A model generated the notes under the pieces. It was not told where the DNA came from, searched no databases, and saw nothing but the letters and a program-made list of their open reading frames with translations. A DNA stretch of 21,820 nucleotides from Candidatus Fermentibacterota bacterium (GTDB taxonomy: Bacteria > Fermentibacterota > Fermentibacteria > Fermentibacterales > Fermentibacteraceae): NCBI GenBank assembly GCA_012523605.1, contig JAAYTY010000108.1, forward strand, positions 1 to 21,820, given 5' to 3'. This document shows positions 21,094 through 21,820 of this stretch, one piece after another (position 1 is the first letter of the stretch; each line of letters begins with the position of its first letter). Both the position numbers and the translations under genes were made by a program.

Positions 21094-21820
21094 ATGAGAA
21101 TCCTGGCCATCCTGCTTGCGGGGGTCTCGGCGGCATCCGCCCAGGGCCATCTGCTGATAACCGAGGTGTGCGTCACTCCGACCGAGGGGGAGTTCATCGA
21201 GATACACAATCCAACAAGCTCGTCCGTATCCCTCGACGAATACTATCTATGCGACCTCTACGGCACCTCCGCTTCCGTCAACAGCTTCTATCCCAGGCTG
21301 GTGGCCGGCCCGATCACTTCGAACATCAACGACTTCTGCGTACGGTTCCCTTCGGGGACCTCCATTCCTGAGGGCGGGGTGATCACGGTGGCCATCAGCG
21401 GAACCGCCTACCAGGGCGAATACGGCGTGGCCCCCGATTTCGAGATCATCAATACCGGCGTCGGGACTCTCATGACGATCCCCCCCAACGGCTACGTGGG
21501 CTCGGCCCCGGGCCTCACCAACGGCGACGAGGTGGTCATGCTCTTCTACTGGGCGGGCAGCACCGACGTCGTTTATGACGTTGACTACGCACTCTGGGGC
21601 GACGATACGACGAGGCGCGTGGTGAAGGACGGAATCAGCCTCGACGGGCCCGACGCAGGCTCCACCCCCACACCCTATCTGAACGACACCCCGGCGGCAT
21701 CGCAGTCCTCGATCTCTCTGGGCGCCCACGCCATCGGAGAATCCTACCAGCGGATCAGCATGACCGAGACCGGAGAGACGCCCAGCGGAGGGAACGGGCT
21801 CACCGGCCACGACGAGACTA
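21094..21820 (+). CDS. Secreted lamin-tail-domain (LTD) protein, N-terminal part
   Basis: An open frame from ATG 21094 to the window edge (242 codons, no stop), with AGGAGG 7 nt before the start. A signal peptide, MRILAILLAGVSAASAQG, is followed at once by an LTD fold: LLITEVCVTPTEGEFIEIHN (20-39), SVSLDEYYLCDLYG, and a Gly/Asn/Asp-rich beta-sandwich ending in SYQRISMTETGETPSGGNG then HDET, the typical close of an extracellular LTD domain. Such domains occur in large secreted or cell-surface proteins and nucleases of FCB-type bacteria, often with C-terminal sorting domains; any such partner domain lies beyond the window. It is divergent from the PHP gene, 91 bp apart. Function is unknown beyond a probable extracellular binding or structural role. 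Confidence 0.8.
   Translation, partial: MRILAILLAGVSAASAQGHLLITEVCVTPTEGEFIEIHNPTSSSVSLDEYYLCDLYGTSASVNSFYPRLVAGPITSNINDFCVRFPSGTSIPEGGVITVAISGTAYQGEYGVAPDFEIINTGVGTLMTIPPNGYVGSAPGLTNGDEVVMLFYWAGSTDVVYDVDYALWGDDTTRRVVKDGISLDGPDAGSTPTPYLNDTPAASQSSISLGAHAIGESYQRISMTETGETPSGGNGLTGHDET

Overview
This is a GC-rich bacterial window with dense gene packing, strong Shine-Dalgarno (SD) sites and frequent TTG starts. A secreted lamin-tail-domain protein, an M14 carboxypeptidase remnant of the long secreted type and a large hybrid sensor kinase together resemble uncultured FCB-group candidate phyla (Fermentibacterota/Eisenbacteria-like). That placement is an impression from gene content, not a measurement.

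Layout. (1) 1-3059, minus strand: a PAS-GAF-HisKA-HATPase-REC-REC-HPt hybrid kinase, followed in an ATGA overlap by the first 27 codons of a response regulator that runs off the window. (2) 3239-3623: a frameshifted and truncated M14 zinc-carboxypeptidase remnant, ended by an inverted-repeat element (3611-3756). (3) 3744-18440: a cell-surface glycan locus. The minus strand carries a GT4 glycosyltransferase and a MurJ-type flippase. A divergent promoter region separates these from two tandem paralogous GT4 enzymes on the plus strand. A GT2 rhamnosyltransferase-like gene follows on the minus strand. Then comes a tightly coupled eight-gene plus-strand operon: NAD-dependent sugar epimerase with a Cys4 insert, GT4, cobalamin-binding-like radical SAM enzyme, membrane GT2, polyprenyl-phosphate sugar-1-phosphate transferase, DegT/DnrJ aminotransferase, PAP2 phosphatase and DgkA-type lipid kinase. 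(4) 18581-19846: seryl-tRNA synthetase. (5) 19826-20192: a second, larger inverted-repeat element with an AT-rich core. (6) 20172-21002, minus strand: a PHP-domain phosphoesterase. (7) 21094 to the end: a secreted lamin-tail-domain protein, cut by the window edge.

How the genes work together. The phosphoglycosyltransferase would load the first sugar phosphate on undecaprenyl phosphate. Five GTs of the GT4/GT2 type plus a membrane GT2 would extend it, using sugars tailored by the epimerase and aminotransferase. MurJ is the only flippase-like protein present. The PAP2 phosphatase and DgkA-type kinase are suited to regenerating the lipid carrier. No Wzy polymerase, Wzz or Wza export gene is visible here.

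The most unusual signal is the pair of inverted-repeat elements. Both have 29-nt arms whose consensus outer end is GGGTC, both lie between convergent reading frames, and in both the two arms supply the TAA stop codons and last residues of the two flanking frames (GRS-stop twice; GQSK-stop and GQSM-stop). They look like non-autonomous mobile repeats, possibly mobilised by a REP/IS200-type transposase elsewhere, that settle at gene 3' ends.
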